Source: Symbiodinium kawagutii (taxonomy: Eukaryota > Sar > Dinophyceae > Suessiales > Symbiodiniaceae). From it: a stretch of DNA of 64,000 bases. The stretch is taken from NCBI GenBank assembly GCA_009767595.1, contig VSDK01018351.1:192278-256277 (forward strand), written 5' to 3'. The position numbers and the translations under genes are program-made. Below, one piece after another: positions 47,111-60,189 of the stretch. Below the pieces are notes generated by a model. The model did no database searches. It saw only the letters and a list, made by a program, of their open reading frames with translations, and was not told where the DNA came from. The number at the start of each line of letters is the position of its first letter. Positions within the stretch are counted from its first letter, which is position 1.

Positions 47111-47800
47111 GTTTCAATCAACGTCCCCGCTTTTGAACGTCATCACATCTTTTCGAGAGACATGTCTGCCAAGTGCCCCCCGTGGATGGTCAGTTTGAAG
47201 CTCACCCTTGCAATTCCGGAACTTCATGAAGCCCAACTGGCCTCTGCTTGATCTTTGCTTCTGATCAAAAGATCATCTAGCGACTCCTCCGGTCTTCTGG
47301 TTGCCCTGACATCAAGCAGCTGCAATGGATGGCCATGTTGGGACGCCGACAAACGTGGCTTCCAAGCACTTTCCATCTCACCCTGCCGCACCTGCGCAGC
47401 CGCTTCTCCCGTATGACTTTGGCATCTGCCTCCACTGCTGCGCGACGCCTCGATTGAGGCCGTCAGCCATGACATCAAGTCAGGGGTGGATCAAAATGAA
47501 GCCCAAAAAATGCTTAAAAACTTAAAAGTATCTTAAATAGACTTGTTTGGCTTACCAACAAAAAAAATTTGGCAGTTGCCCCGACTCGTCTATGCCCAAC
47601 TCACGATGCTCACTCAGCTCCCCAACGTGGGGGAGGTCACCAGCGTCGGTGAAGGAGCCTCCGTCAGCGTTACATGGCCCTGAGAAGCCCAATCTGTTCG
47701 GTCAAACCGATGTGAAATTGGTGTTTCCAACATTGAATCAAAGAGGATCAACCCATAAAAGATGAAACTGCATCATTTGGCAGACAGAAAACTGTGAAAA

Positions 47801-47830
47801 CCAATGTAAACCAATGTAAACCAATGTAAA
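47801..47830 (+). repeat. 10-bp tandem repeat, unit CCAATGTAAA
   Basis: Three perfect units. Confidence 0.85.
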
Positions 47831-47910
47831 ATGAATCCGATCTATTTTGTACAAGCAATTTGTGCATTCATTGCGTGTGACATCTGACATCTGCATCTCT
47901 GGGCCTCTAC

Positions 47911-48050
47911 CGTCTCCACAGCCTCAGGCTCCGGAATCTTCGGAACCGGGCGGAGCTTTAAGGTCTGCAACATGGGCAGCGCAAGCAGCAGCTCCTGGCT
48001 CTGGAAGTTCTTCCCATTTTGAGGCTCTTCCCGGTGTTCATCCAGATTGA
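47911..48050 (-). CDS. Exon with Leu/Pro-rich helix (46 codons)
   Basis: Acceptor CATGAAG|TC, GT donor ACG|GTAGAGG. Reads ELLLALPMLQTLKLRPVPKI. The forward strand also has an acceptor-like site here, so strand is chosen by both borders and neighbours. Confidence 0.45.
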
Positions 48051-48063
48051 CTTCATGAGAATG

Positions 48064-48108
48064 GCATATGATCATCATATGATCATCATATGATCATCAT
48101 ATGATCAT
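48064..48108 (+). repeat. 11-bp palindromic tandem repeat CATATGATCAT
   Basis: Four perfect units. ATGATCAT and CATATG are each their own reverse complement, so the array can fold on itself in several registers. Confidence 0.9.
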
Positions 48109-48270
48109 GTGATCATCACATTTATCATTGATTGTCATTGTAGATTGAAGATGGCTGAAGCTTTTAAGGTCGGAAACGTCCAGCTGAGACTGTGCAACCT
48201 TCGGCAAAGCTCCTGAGGCGTTCTAGCCAGAAGGCCTTCACGGTGATAAGCATCAAGCCACGAATCACAC

Positions 48271-48369
48271 CTGCAGCTTGTGATGTCGATGCCATGACTT
48301 CACTGGAGCTTCCCCTGAGGCCGCGGCTGCAACAGAACATTCAACGAGCAGTGCGTCTGGCGCCGGTAC
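48271..48369 (-). CDS. 33-codon exon with canonical borders
   Basis: TTTCCAG|GTA and CTGCAG|GTGTGA; only one of three frames is open. Reads VPAPDALLVECSVAAAASGE. Phase 0 at both ends, so it does not join directly to 47911-48050. Confidence 0.45.
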
Positions 48370-51300
48370 CTGGAAATGCAGAGCTAGCATTCTTCGCCAC
48401 CGGCAAACCACAAACTGTCATCAACTCCATGAAACTTTTAGAAATAGAATTAGATACAATTCGCACGAATATTCTGATCCATGAATCCCATTCAATGGCG
48501 TTATGAAGCGAACTGCTGAGTGATGGAAACCCAATGATGTGAAATCGAGACCCATAGTATGATCATTTCACAAATGTTTTGTATATTCGCGTTTTTACAT
48601 ATCTAAAAATCTTTTGGTTTGTCGGAAATCTGTTGGAAAAGACTGCTGTGGAACTTGGCTCGGGTCACTGGCGCTTTTGCTGATGAAGGTTCAGCAAGAA
48701 CGACAAAATTCTGCCCTGAAAGCAGGCAGCTGACGCACACAGCACTAGTCATCCAGAAACTCCAGAAGCCGCACCATTGCAGAATGGATATTGTTTATCT
48801 CCATGATCTTCTCAATCCTTCAAAACACCAGAACACTCCTCAACTGCCCAAACTCACCCAATAAATGAGTGCACATGTTAACATCTCTTCTCGGCCACTG
48901 GAAAGTGTGATGCTGACGAGCAAAGGACTCTTGGCCTTAGGTTCCAAGAAGCCCAGCACCGACTCAGGCTGCTCACGTCGGAGAAGGTGTTCCTGGGAGC
49001 GCCAGCATAAGTGGGTGTCAAATTGTACATAATGAATTATAATATATTACTATAAGATGACCATAAGATGACTATAAGATAGAAGCCAACAAATGTGTGC
49101 ATGTTGCATGTGCGCAGAAGAGCTTGAAGGCAAGTGCATTGAGCGCCCCCTTCAGCGACCAGTACAAGTTGACAACAACACCTGAATCTTTGAGGATTTT
49201 TTTCCAGACCTTAATCTTTGTTGTATCCAATTTGGCACTTCCAGAAAGACGTATCCAATACCTCCCCCGGCATCAGAATTTCCCAGCCATGGTGCTGCCC
49301 GTGAGAGCGCAGACAAGAACGGCCTCAATTCAAAGGGCAGAGTTTTCTCTATGTTGAGGCCATGCATGCTGCATCTGCCACTCCCCCTTTTCTTTCCCAA
49401 GTCTCGACAATAAAAAAAGAATCTTTCTATTTAAAATGCAGTGTTGATCGATATGGCTTTGTCATGAAACCTATGGGCATAATTCAAGTTTATCTGTGGG
49501 ATGGTCACTTCAGCATTGCTCCTTGTTGATGTGCTACTGCTGCGGGCAGCAGAAATCCATGTTGGTTGCTTCAAGCCCAGCAATGGCTAGTGGCACCCAA
49601 AGAGTCAGATCAATCATAGTCGCCGCTGTAGGATATGGGAATCGTTATGTCTACTCCCCAGCAGCCTGAACGCATCCCTGCTTCTGCCTGAACTTTTCAA
49701 GCATCTGGTCTTGCATTTTTTGCTCCGCTAGCTCGGACATACCTGACTGATGCTGAGTGTGTCGGCTGCCGTGTTGCGATAATTTGGGAGGTCGTAAGCG
49801 TTTCTAGCTGACAAATAATCAAACGTGGGATGTCTGAGCGCAAAGAATTGAACACAAATGTTTATAAGAATGAAGAATCAACTGAATTCTGAATTCAACT
49901 GAGTTCAACCGAATTCAACTGAATTCAAAGATGCTGATAAAGACTTTCATCCAATACGGTGGGTGAACGTCTGGCGACCTCCTCTGTACTGCGTCGTTGC
50001 ATCTATCACTGCAAATCGCAACCCCTGGTGACAAACGTGCCCACAAAGCAAGACCCTTAAGGAAGGCCAAACTCCAAACATGTATATATAGGGCATGGTG
50101 ATGCATGGTGTGCTAAAACAAGAAAAGGATAGCAACTTGAGACTTTTCGTGCCCTACAGCATGGAGATTGAATCGAACCAACTTCACCTGCAGAAATCCG
50201 TGGATCTTGCTGACAATGAGTTAAGATGTGAAAGAAACTTCACCTCCACGGACTTTCTTCAGGGCACATTTCTCACCCCAACGTTTACACTGAGATGGGC
50301 AGCTCTTCCATGATTCGGTAGCACCAGAATTTGGCACTGTTTTGACACGATGTCCCGTCTGAGCTTCCAAACATTTCTCTAGGAGATTCTTCGTCTCTTC
50401 AAGCTCTTTTTGAGCCCTGCACGAGGAAAATGTATCACCGGCTTGGACGAAGGGTACTGGCATGAACTTGCTAAGAACACTGTGCCCAAAGTGAGCTGAA
50501 CCCCGCGTCGCATCGCAAAGTAAATTTCGAAAACGAATTGCTTTTCGAGTTGCTAACATAGAGGACATCAGCAGGGAGAACATCAGCAACAATACACACC
50601 GGATGAAACATCAGCAAGGGGAACTTACATGGACTTACAACTATTTATAAGTGCTATGCATCCCAACCATCCAAAATCTGTGGCCATCGCGCCTATGTTT
50701 CTGGGGTCCATCTCTGACCACCACGCTGGGGCCCCAAGCTTCTCTGCATCCACTGGTGGTGCCAGTGACATTCGCCGCAGCTCTCTCGCGGGAGCCAACA
50801 ATGCCTGATGGCAGCCCCTTGCTGGATCTGTTTATCATTGGCAATTTCTCCAGAACCGAATACGGCATATCAATGAATATCATATGCATCAGTAGAATCG
50901 GATTTGAATGCATCTATAGTGACCCCTGCGCCTTTGTTTCATGTATCCACATGCTGGATGCAATACAGTTGCCATGTATTAGTAGATGTCTGTGCGGAAA
51001 TATATGCAAAATATGCAGTAATATAGAGCATAGAGATGTTACATACATAATTGCGTGCGTAATTGTGTGAATATGTTTAGTGGCACAGGGGATGATCAGG
51101 GACTACAAGCAAGTATGCATGCCGAAAAGCCTATGGGTCGATAGCAAGTGCACCCTTCGTCAGAGTCCAAGCAACTTGGGTCACCAGAACTACTGTAGAC
51201 CCCTCTGGAGACCCGTTGCCTCCTGTGACAATTTGTCAATGCTTGAGGTGCTCTGCCGTCGCTTGGGAACTTGGTCAGGATCCTTACGCTCGAAGCACCT

Positions 51301-53335
51301 GTCGATTGGAAGTCTCTTCAAGGAAAATCAAGTTGTGATGTTCAAGTGAAGTTTCCGTGTTCCAGGCTATTGCAAAATCGATGCTTGCTGGGCCAGCTTT
51401 TTTGCATATTGAGGCATATTTTGTTGTGGCCTCAGTTTGTTCAGGATGCTGTTGTTTGACACGTTCTCAGACAGCAAAGTTCTGAAGTACAGAGGTCAAA
51501 TCTCTTATCACTTTTTGTGACTACTTCTTACCTGATAGGAAGTTTCAGAATTGATTGTGATAACCTGACAGTTGAAGCTCCCAACCGTATGATATTCATA
51601 TAATTCATATATCATCTTTGCAAATCAACCAACTGGCAACGAGCTCAAGTGACCACTGCTCACCTGGCAATAACATGCAGCGCAGAACCTTTCCCCATGC
51701 ACCTGATGAAGCCCCTAGGACGATCTGGTGTCCGGTAACCGGAGGTACAATCCCAGCCTGGGGACAGCGGGAATACACCAAGGGCCGAAGATCAAATCGG
51801 TAGAAGAGTACTCTTAGCAGCTAACTTAGCCCTGCTTCAGAGCCGACACCTACAAATACCTTACAAGAAAGTAAAGCAAGCGGGATTGAACTCAAAGACT
51901 GTTGCGGTGTCCCAATCACTGCCGGCACTTGAGAAATCAGGCATCCGGACTTCTGACAAGATATGAAGGACCTGCCAGAGATTGGAACTGACTCATTGAA
52001 GATCATTGAAGTATTGAATCAAACCTTATTTCTAATACTTCAATGAGTCACTGACCTATTGGGATCATTTCTATTCCCTTACCTCCATGACTCCATGTGC
52101 ATCTCCTCAAAAAATCCCTAGCTGAGGTCGCAGACCTGAGCCCACCGGGCTCGCGGAGCCACTGACCATTGCACGCCCAGTGGTCAGCCTCGGCTCCAGC
52201 GTCAAACAGCTTTCAAGACAGTGGTGACTGGGACGCCGGGGACACCGGGGGACACCGCACACATCGTGGCCGAAGATCGAAGCATGACTGAAGCAAGTTG
52301 AAGCAAGCCTTGTACTGATCTATTTCCGACCCATTTCCCCCCTAGCCAAATGTACCGACTGCGCACACCAAAGCCCATACCCTCTGGCTACAAACTGCAG
52401 TAGCAAGTTTGCTGCATCAAGAAGTGTCCATCTGTGACGAGAAAAGCGTGTTGTCCAGCTGGAAAGAGTCAAGAAACCTCACCCAGAAAACCTGTGGCAC
52501 AACAGTCAACCAATATGACGATGATTCTGAAATGGGTCGTAATTTGAGAACACATCAGAAGAATGGCACGTGAACCTCTTAGGCTATGTATGCACTGGAG
52601 TGGTACAAGAGCTTTGACCCAAAAGAAGGACTTCTGAGCATCCCTGACGGCGTGCTCTCAGTGCTAAATGTGCTAACGTTCCTGGAAAGGGTGGAAATGC
52701 ATGAAATAGCAATAGTGACCAAAGCCTATGGTCATGCACTGTCAGTGCAGATTGTTCCTTGTATTCCCTGGTTCCTATGGATTCACCTAGTCCATTGTGG
52801 CATTTCTCAAGACACTAGGGGTGATCATGGCACATTATGGCTCTGATTTGGAATCTTGTGATTTTGCGATTTGGCATCTTGTGTTTCTCTAGAGGTTTGT
52901 AGTGAGTGGCAAGGTCTTGCCCTCAACACATCGTCACACAGAGGGGCTCTCCTGGAGAAGGACGACTCAGCTTGAGGCAGGTCTTGGCATTCATGCCTCG
53001 ATGGAGATCTTGGGCTGCAAATGTTGGCAGCGGAAGTGGGATTGTGGAATTTCAATGAAACTAAAGTAACCATATAATCTTGATAATCTTAATACTTCAT
53101 TCATACTTAATTCATACCTTCATTCTTTAGATTACATGAAGCAGGCAATCAAAGTGAATAGATGGCCCGTGATGGCTGTTAGTAGGAACACATGCTGCTT
53201 CTCGGCTAGTTGTCCCCTTAATGACGATAGGCTTCCCATCACAATGTGTGTGTGTGTGTTTCGGGGGATGGGGGGGTGTCAAGCTTTGTCCACACATTGT
53301 GGGTGCCAACTGTGATCTTGTTGCTGTTGGCTTAC
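48370..53335. other. No resolved gene apart from one coiled-coil exon start
   Basis: A minus frame beginning at 50416 behind CTCGTGCAG|G reads AQKELEETKNLLEKCLEAQ, a coiled coil, ending somewhere before 50221. The rest is AT-rich with a 10-bp array GAATTCAACT (49891-49928). 51850-52560 shows nothing coding. Confidence 0.4.
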
Positions 53336-53485
53336 CGTCTTGATCCTCTGCACATCTCTGGCCCTCAAACAACCAAAGCCCTTTCAGATGCGGACCACAC
53401 TTCTGCGCCAAGAAACCAATCATCCGTCTCCTCCAGCTCGCAAAAGCGCGGTAACAAGGGCGCCTCGGTGGAACGATGTGTGAGG
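53336..53485 (-). CDS. 49-codon exon, basic/aromatic
   Basis: From TCTTGCAG|CC to an excellent GT donor (GACG|GTAAGC). The frame through to the donor reads MIGFLAQKCGPHLKGLWLFE. A second frame (CELEETDDWFLGAE) is open but stops before the donor. Confidence 0.5.
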
Positions 53486-54371
53486 CTGCAAGATTGAATC
53501 CCGCTGCATGAGTTTGGCCAAATCGCCAGCTCCGTATGTCACAGGATCTTAACGGATCTCACAGACAAAACGCATCAAAATAGGTCACTGGCACCTTAAA
53601 TGCATCTGAATGACTCGAGTGGGTCCTGACGGAGGTGTACTCGGTAGCGGCATAGCTTGTGGCCGCAGCTGCCCTGTTCTCACCACGCTATCAGGCTACA
53701 GTGACCCCTTTTGTCGTGGATCTGGGGTTTTGGATCGCACAACTAACAACTGTTGATCTGTTCCCAAACGATCATTAGATTTCCACCTTGCTTTCCAAAT
53801 GCCCAAAGGTCTTCCAGTATTTTCCGTAGGTCAACAGTCTGTGTGCGTGTTGACCTACAGTTTTGGGATCCGACCCATTGGCCCACAGGTCTTCTTAGCA
53901 TGTTTTCAGTGCTACGCGTGGCCCAGGGCAGAATAGCATATATTGGCCCAATCATTTTCTGGGCTCTACTTGAGAGCTTCAAAATTGCCACAGTGTCCGG
54001 CAACGAGCGATGTGGAGCAAGGCCATGGTGTTTCGGGGCCCAGTGAAAAATCGCTATTCTACATCTTCAAATTGAGCCCACACCTCCCAAAACAACCAAC
54101 AGAAGCAATTACACCAGGTGTATCACACCGTACGCGACTGATTTTTCTTCGGTCTGCGATCTTCTCGGCTCCACTGAAGGATCCTCGGTCAAATCTGACG
54201 CTGGAGATGCTGAATGATCCACTCACCCCCCTTCGGCACAGAAGGACCTCACTTCGTAGAACCCACAGCGATTCTTCAGACAAAAACTATGACCTCTCTT
54301 ATGGCAAACATCTTCCTTTTTGCTTTTGTGATTGACTGCAGAGTTTGCATGACTCCTATACAGCAGAGCAC

Positions 54372-54477
54372 CTGCATCAAGCGTTGACGCACATTGGAGC
54401 AAAGATCCTTCCACACTTCCTTCAGGAGGAGTCGGAGCAGCAAAGGCTGTTGGGTTGTTCGATCCACGAAAGAACAT
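54372..54477 (-). CDS. 35-codon exon with canonical borders
   Basis: ATGTTTCACAG|ATG and ATGCAG|GTGCTC. Reads GSNNPTAFAAPTPPEGSVEG, probably disordered. No family. Confidence 0.5.
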
Positions 54478-56258
54478 CTGTGAAACATGTGAAACTGAAG
54501 GTTTGAACTTCATTCATTCACGTGAAAACAAAAAATACATAGTCTGACAAGGGAAAATATTGGCAAGGTTCTTTGGTTTCTGTATTCCACTTGATCCTAC
54601 TTTCCTGTGCAAAGGTACAGGCAGTCTCCTGAGTAATGCATCTGGTGCTGCAGGACACAGCCAGCCTATGAGGAGATGTCCCAAAGGAACTCTTGAAATG
54701 TTGGAAGAAGTCGTGTCCAAAATGTGCTAAGGATCCTTAAGGTAATTTCGTCGGTCATTTCACTAACTGAGAAATGAAGTCCTAGGAATCCAATTCGCAT
54801 AGTTTCTGGCGCTGATCTAAGCAAAGCCTTGTGCAACTGCGAGTTGTACCAATGTGTCTCGTGAGGCTTGGTACATGTCTCGTGTGCCACACCGGACTGC
54901 TGCAGAAACATCTTCACTTCAAACTTGTCTGACATGACTGGCCGAGCTACCCCTTGAACAGGAGGCCCTTAGATAAGGCTGCCCGTGAGTTGCATCTTTG
55001 GTATGCAAGTAGCACACGCACTCGTTAGATAGAACAAAAAGCATCTAAAGCGTGGGGGACTACATACCATTTCGCATATTTTGCACAGATTTAGGCTGAA
55101 CCGTATCAAACCTCATCACATCTCATCACCATCTCCGCCTGTAGGTTCGCGCTTGTCGTCCATCCAAAGGGCTGCAGTACTCGTCCAGCAGCTTCACCTC
55201 AAAACAGTTCCTTTGTTGAATCTACATCATCCAAGTTGGTTCACAGAAACTGTGATTGACCTCATTGACCGTACTTACTTGACCTCTATAGGCTAGTTTA
55301 TAGGTCTCTAGGTCGAATGTTTGAACTCAACATGACCTCCACAGTTGCGGTAAATCTTGGGACAGGTCTACACCACAGCGCCTCAGGCTGCACGCCGTCC
55401 AACACGCCGCTGGCTGCGGCACGAAAGCTGCGGAGGAGCAGCTCTTCGGTGAAGTCCGAGGAAATCCAAAAGCCTCAGAACTTCGAAGAAAGGTCGAAAT
55501 GACGAAAGGAAGAACATGGAAAAAAGGGGAAGAAAGGGGAAGAACATGGAAGAAGAACTGCTTTGAGGAGTTGGAAGAACTGCTTGAGATATCAATACCG
55601 GATGGTCGATGATGGTCAAAGACCAAGGGTTCTGTTCCATGAATCATGGCATTGGTCATAAAAACTTGCTGCCAAACTATGGCAGCCATCCAAACCGGAA
55701 AGCCGAGACAAACACTCTGATCTAAATGACATGACCTGTGAAATCCATTGGGCACACTCAGTGAATATGCGCTATGGAAATGTTAGCAGGGCAAAGCCCA
55801 CAGGCTGTGAAAGGGTGAATGATTGAAATAACCTATCCGGCTGGCATTCTTCTGGTACAAGGTTTTGTGAAATTTCATCAGCTAGTGGGCCATGGAAAAA
55901 TGCGGTTTGTGCAGCTTCTATCACCACGTGAAGGTTTGTCGGACCAGGATACCGGACTAATGTCGTGTTTGCGCTCTGTAGGGAAAGCAGCTGATATCCC
56001 ATCACCTGTAGATTTGGAACCGGTATAGGCTGACTTGGATTCACTTGTCTTATTTGCGTTTCCAGACCAAGTAAGTCAAACCATCCACTCAATGCCACAG
56101 CTGACATGGAACCTCTTACCTGCAGTGGAGTAGTATCTACGGGTCGAAAGACCTCACATCGAAAAACACTGCATCAAACAAACGCTGCAAATGATGCAAA
56201 TGCACTCCTTCTGTAAGCCTGTTCTTGAACTGCAAATTGATCGGAGCCTAACTTGGCT
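54478..56258. other. No supported gene (downstream of the methyltransferase)
   Basis: Open frames at 55327-55755 and 55772-56107 are unsupported. A purine-rich tract with 10-bp duplications lies at 55510-55560. Confidence 0.4.
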
Positions 56259-59200
56259 TCACAGATCTGAAACACTCCAACCTGGAGCTGCAAAACAGTG
56301 CGTGAGGCTCCCGGTAGAGTTGAAGCTTCGTTCCTCGCCAAAAAGATCAGCTGGAGGCTCTACAAGAAATGGAGCTCGGTCTGACAACGAAGCTCGGTCT
56401 GACACTCCCTGGGTTAGGGCTGCGGTTCTAACCCTCAACTCTTGGAGCTGGCCTCAGGGGGGGAAGAACCCTGGAACCCTGCGACTATTTAGCAATTAAT
56501 TCTAAATAGTTGCGTAACTAGTTGGCAATTAGTCACAACTGATTCAAAAACCTCGGTCCCCAAGGAAATACTTACAACTAATTATATCTAATTTTTGAAC
56601 TAGTTTCTGCCAAGCTGTAATTAGCTTAAGTACAAGTAGAACCTTAACAAATTATGATAGACCCTGAAACTATAAGTAGACAAGTAGACCCAATTAGTTT
56701 CTGCCTAACTAGTTGTAACAAGTTTTGCCTTACTTGGGCGCTCAACCTCTGTCCTGGTAGACCTCCTTGGTGGTGCCTCTGAGACCTTGACCCCGGAAGC
56801 CTCGAAAGTCGCCGCATTTTGCAGATGGCAACGGGGTCGTGGCACCGGGGCCGCGGTGGATCTCGTTGCTCAAAGATGCAAACCATTGGAAACCAAAATT
56901 TGTCTGAGGCTAATTCGATTTAATCTATGAGGCTAATTCGATTTGAATATGTTTGAAATTCGAAACAACTCTTGAATAATGAAATGATGACAATATCTGA
57001 TAATATATATATATATACATAATGTGTTTATTTCTATAAGTTTCTGATCATAAGCCCAACAATGTGAGAATCCCCGAGCTTCAAATCTTTATAGCGCCTG
57101 GCCCTGCTGCTAAGGAGCCGGTGCTCTCATAGCCCAGCTGCTCCAACTGAGGACATGGTGCCACACGCGTCAACAACAGCCCTGCCTGGCCCACAGCCAC
57201 ACAAAAGGTCGTACGATGTCAATGTTTGGTTTGAACTTGAGATTTCTGGTAAGAAAGAAATATCATGAAATATGTAAGTAATATGTGCGTAATATAATAC
57301 TTTCTTGGACTTTCTGAGTGGTTGTGTGTCTTGAATGTGATCATGGAAACATTTGGAAACAAGAAAAATTGTGATGAATTCTGGGTGTTTCCACATTGAA
57401 AAATTATGGGTGTTTCCATTGCTTGTGAAGTTCTACACGGTGATCCCCAGCCTCGAGGCCCATCTCTTGTGCTTGCCAGGTGTCCTTTGGACGCCTGATC
57501 ACAGTGGCACACGCCCGGCTTCACTCCACAACTGCTGGAGATCAAGGCGATGGCTGACGGACAAGTGCTCCAAACAAGTCCTGTACTCGGTGGATGTCAT
57601 GTTTGTGGGAGGAAACCACCAGATTTGGGGTGAGATTGTGCATGGATAAGCCCAATTCGCTGATAGGCTGATGGCTGCATCGAACCAGATCTTGCGAAAC
57701 TCCGCGAATGTTTTTCAGCACTGGCTCGATTCCCGATGGGCCTGGCTGGGCCAATCTCAGCTGGGGTGCCCCCCTGTCCTTGCACAAGAGACACCACCAC
57801 CTGCAGCTGCCCATGTCCTACCTCTGTTAACAAAGTCCCTCAAATGAAATAGTCTTGAAAGAAATTCCAACCACAAGGGAAACAAGAGTGAGCTTGGCAT
57901 GTTTGGAGTCCAGTCAAAGCGGACAGCTCCCCAATCTCACTAAGATTCAATGTGGCGCAAACTTTCCAAACTGGGAGAGTTTAGTTGATTCAGATTGCCT
58001 ATTTTGCATCCCGAACTCATTTCCTTGACTGCTGCAAACAACTTTGATCTCGTAGGTATCAGCATTGCCTGCCTCTCCCGCAGGTGCAAGGAGCGCTTTG
58101 GCTTCTCGCAGAAAGGTGCGCAGCAACTCTCGATTCAAATGGATCTGAGGCATCCCAAGCTTCACAGATCAAGGCGGGGCAGGCTGGAGCATGTAAGTGG
58201 CTCAAACCAACATTGGTTTCATGAAGCATCAAGAACCACATGACGATGGCAGAAACAAATCATTCTGTTTCACCTAAAAAGTAGGTGCTAGCTGCTGCGA
58301 GCTAGTCAACCAAAGTTCCCCAGGTCCCAGGTGCCTTGTTGCGCTCCTTGTGTTGCGGGAACTGGAAGATGACCCGGTCGAAGGCCTCCTCTCGGACCTC
58401 CTGAGGCAGAGTGCTCATCAAATCGGTAGCATCGACGCCGAAGAGCACTTGAACACCTGCGATCCGATCGCCCTGGCCCTACAGAATGCTGAGAGAGAGA
58501 AAGGCCCCTAAGAAAGAGAGAAAGGGGAAAAAAGTCGTTGATTGAATTTCTCAGCAAAGCTGTGAACGGAAAAGGTGGACCGACTATAACAGTAGACTCA
58601 GTAGACCACGTACTTACAGTCGCTACAGTCACGTGAAAGGTGTCAAGTATGAAGAATGCCAAAATCAGTATATACACAAAAGCCTTCAACATACACTGAA
58701 AGGTTGCAAGAGACGGCCACATATGTCGTGGCACAAGAGGAATCAAACCGTGAGGAGCTGCGACCCGCTGCGAATCCAAGGGATCTCAAAAGTTGCATCT
58801 TCCACCGCGCCTGCTTTACGCAACTCTTCCGTCCGCGTTCGACTCCCCTTGCCGCGGTGTGCAGGGTAAGTGAGACTGTATAAGTTCTCTCGCCAAACAC
58901 CATATTCATCCATACTCCCACCTGCAAACTGGAGAGGAAAAACTTCAATGGCAAAAAAGAAAACTTGTTGCTCGCTTGTAGTTTAGTAGTTGCTTTCTTT
59001 TCCTGATGACGTCCGTGCTTGCGCCACATTCACTCAAGGACACCACAACATTGCTGGAATAAAACTGGATTGAATTGCTTTGACTGTTTGACTATGTTAC
59101 ATCATGTCTGTCTTGTCCTACAGATAGTGGTGATCCAAACTGGTTGGCTCCTTCCAACGGTGGAATCTCAAGGGTTATCTTAAACATCACCTGAGCAGTG

Positions 59201-60189
59201 TCCCAGCTGTGCTGTCCCTTCCTGAAAGCGCTCGCAGTGCTGCTCTTCTGTTTCGTACGTGGATGCAATCCTCGGTGAGCGCTAGCATCGACAGACGCAA
59301 ATGGATGTCAATGGATGTCAATGGAGCAGAGAAACGTCATGATCATCCGCAAATCAAATTAGTACAGCGTCCTTGTGTGCAAGCAACAACCCTACCGAAT
59401 AAATAAGGCCTCCATCAAGGAGTGCACAAACAGCATTGCATCAACAATCTGCGCCGTCAAGTCATGATGCTATAGCATGGAAAAAGTTACTGACGCTAGT
59501 CAAGTCGTCAAGACTGCACTCTGACTTTCAATAAAGGGAATGCTTGTTGCGCCCAGCATCAGTGTGAACTTGGAGTCAATTTTGGAGATCGCTGCTGCAA
59601 AAGAGAGATTTCCTCCATTGCGTTCCGCCAATGACTTGCAGTGATTTGCTTGCGGAAAAGCTGTCATTACTTCAGAGATTCTTCTTGAATTTCAGATATG
59701 CCTTAGATTGTCTAAAATTTCCTTATGGGGCCAAAATGCCACATATCAACCCCCAGAACCAATCCATGACATGTTTTGGCCTCAAGACTTGAAACCGAAA
59801 GAGAGGAGGAAAAAAAGGAGATGAACAAAGAAGAAAGAACCTTGTTTGTGTACAGTAGTTTCTTCTCCCCTCATTTTGCAGAGTTCACATGCAGGAAAAA
59901 AGTCTTCCCATCACCGGAGCTGCCTTCTCCAACGAGCAAAACTCTGCGATTCTGTCCCAACCCGAACAAGTCCACCACTGGCAGCCTCTGGGCTCAACTG
60001 AGTTTGCATCTGCAGTGTACCATCATGGAAAAATCATGTGCATCCCCCCGAAGAAAATCTTGTATTAACATCAGCATTTGAATCACAGCCTTCAGCCCCG
60101 GTTATCGGAACAATGGGTGTAGGTAACATCCGCTGAGGAGCGCATTGCTATCACAAGCCGCAGGATCGTCAGAGGCTTTGCGCTTCATC
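56259..60189 (-). CDS. DUF2431/BMT5-like SAM-dependent (rRNA uridine-N3) methyltransferase, 12 exons
   Basis: Exons, 5' to 3' on the minus strand: 60189-60144, 59987-59924, 59612-59558, 59270-59191 (or to 59213), 58921-58749 (optional), 58478-58335, 58144-58073, 57821-57742, 57494-57452, 57185-57119, 56800-56786, 56350-56259. They join in frame to 309 codons (244 without the optional exon). The start MKRKASDD lies one base after an AG acceptor, a likely spliced-leader site. Family motifs come in order: VLLVGEGNLSFAAAI (SAM motif I), ASTYETEE, VLFGVDATDL, FDRVIFQFP, LNRELLRTFLREAKALLAP, GQGGTP, DTWQ, AGLLL, GYESTGFRGQ, RSFNSTGSLTHCF; then a TGA. The family methylates large-subunit rRNA uridine in yeast, probably in the nucleolus; the exact target here is inferred. 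At least eight of eleven introns start with GC. The usual FNFPH is FQFPQ here, a possible change near the active site. Confidence 0.82.

Noticed and set aside
57133-57248. Forward-strand exon with acceptor and GTAAGA donor
   Set aside because: It reads well, but it overlaps the minus-strand exon 57119-57185, which carries the family motifs (AGLLL, GYESTG). Taken as antisense shadow.
58075-58190. Forward-strand exon with strong CTCTCCCGCAG acceptor and GTAAGT donor
   Set aside because: The minus strand here encodes NRELLRTFLREAKALL, a clear DUF2431 segment, in frame with neighbours on both sides.
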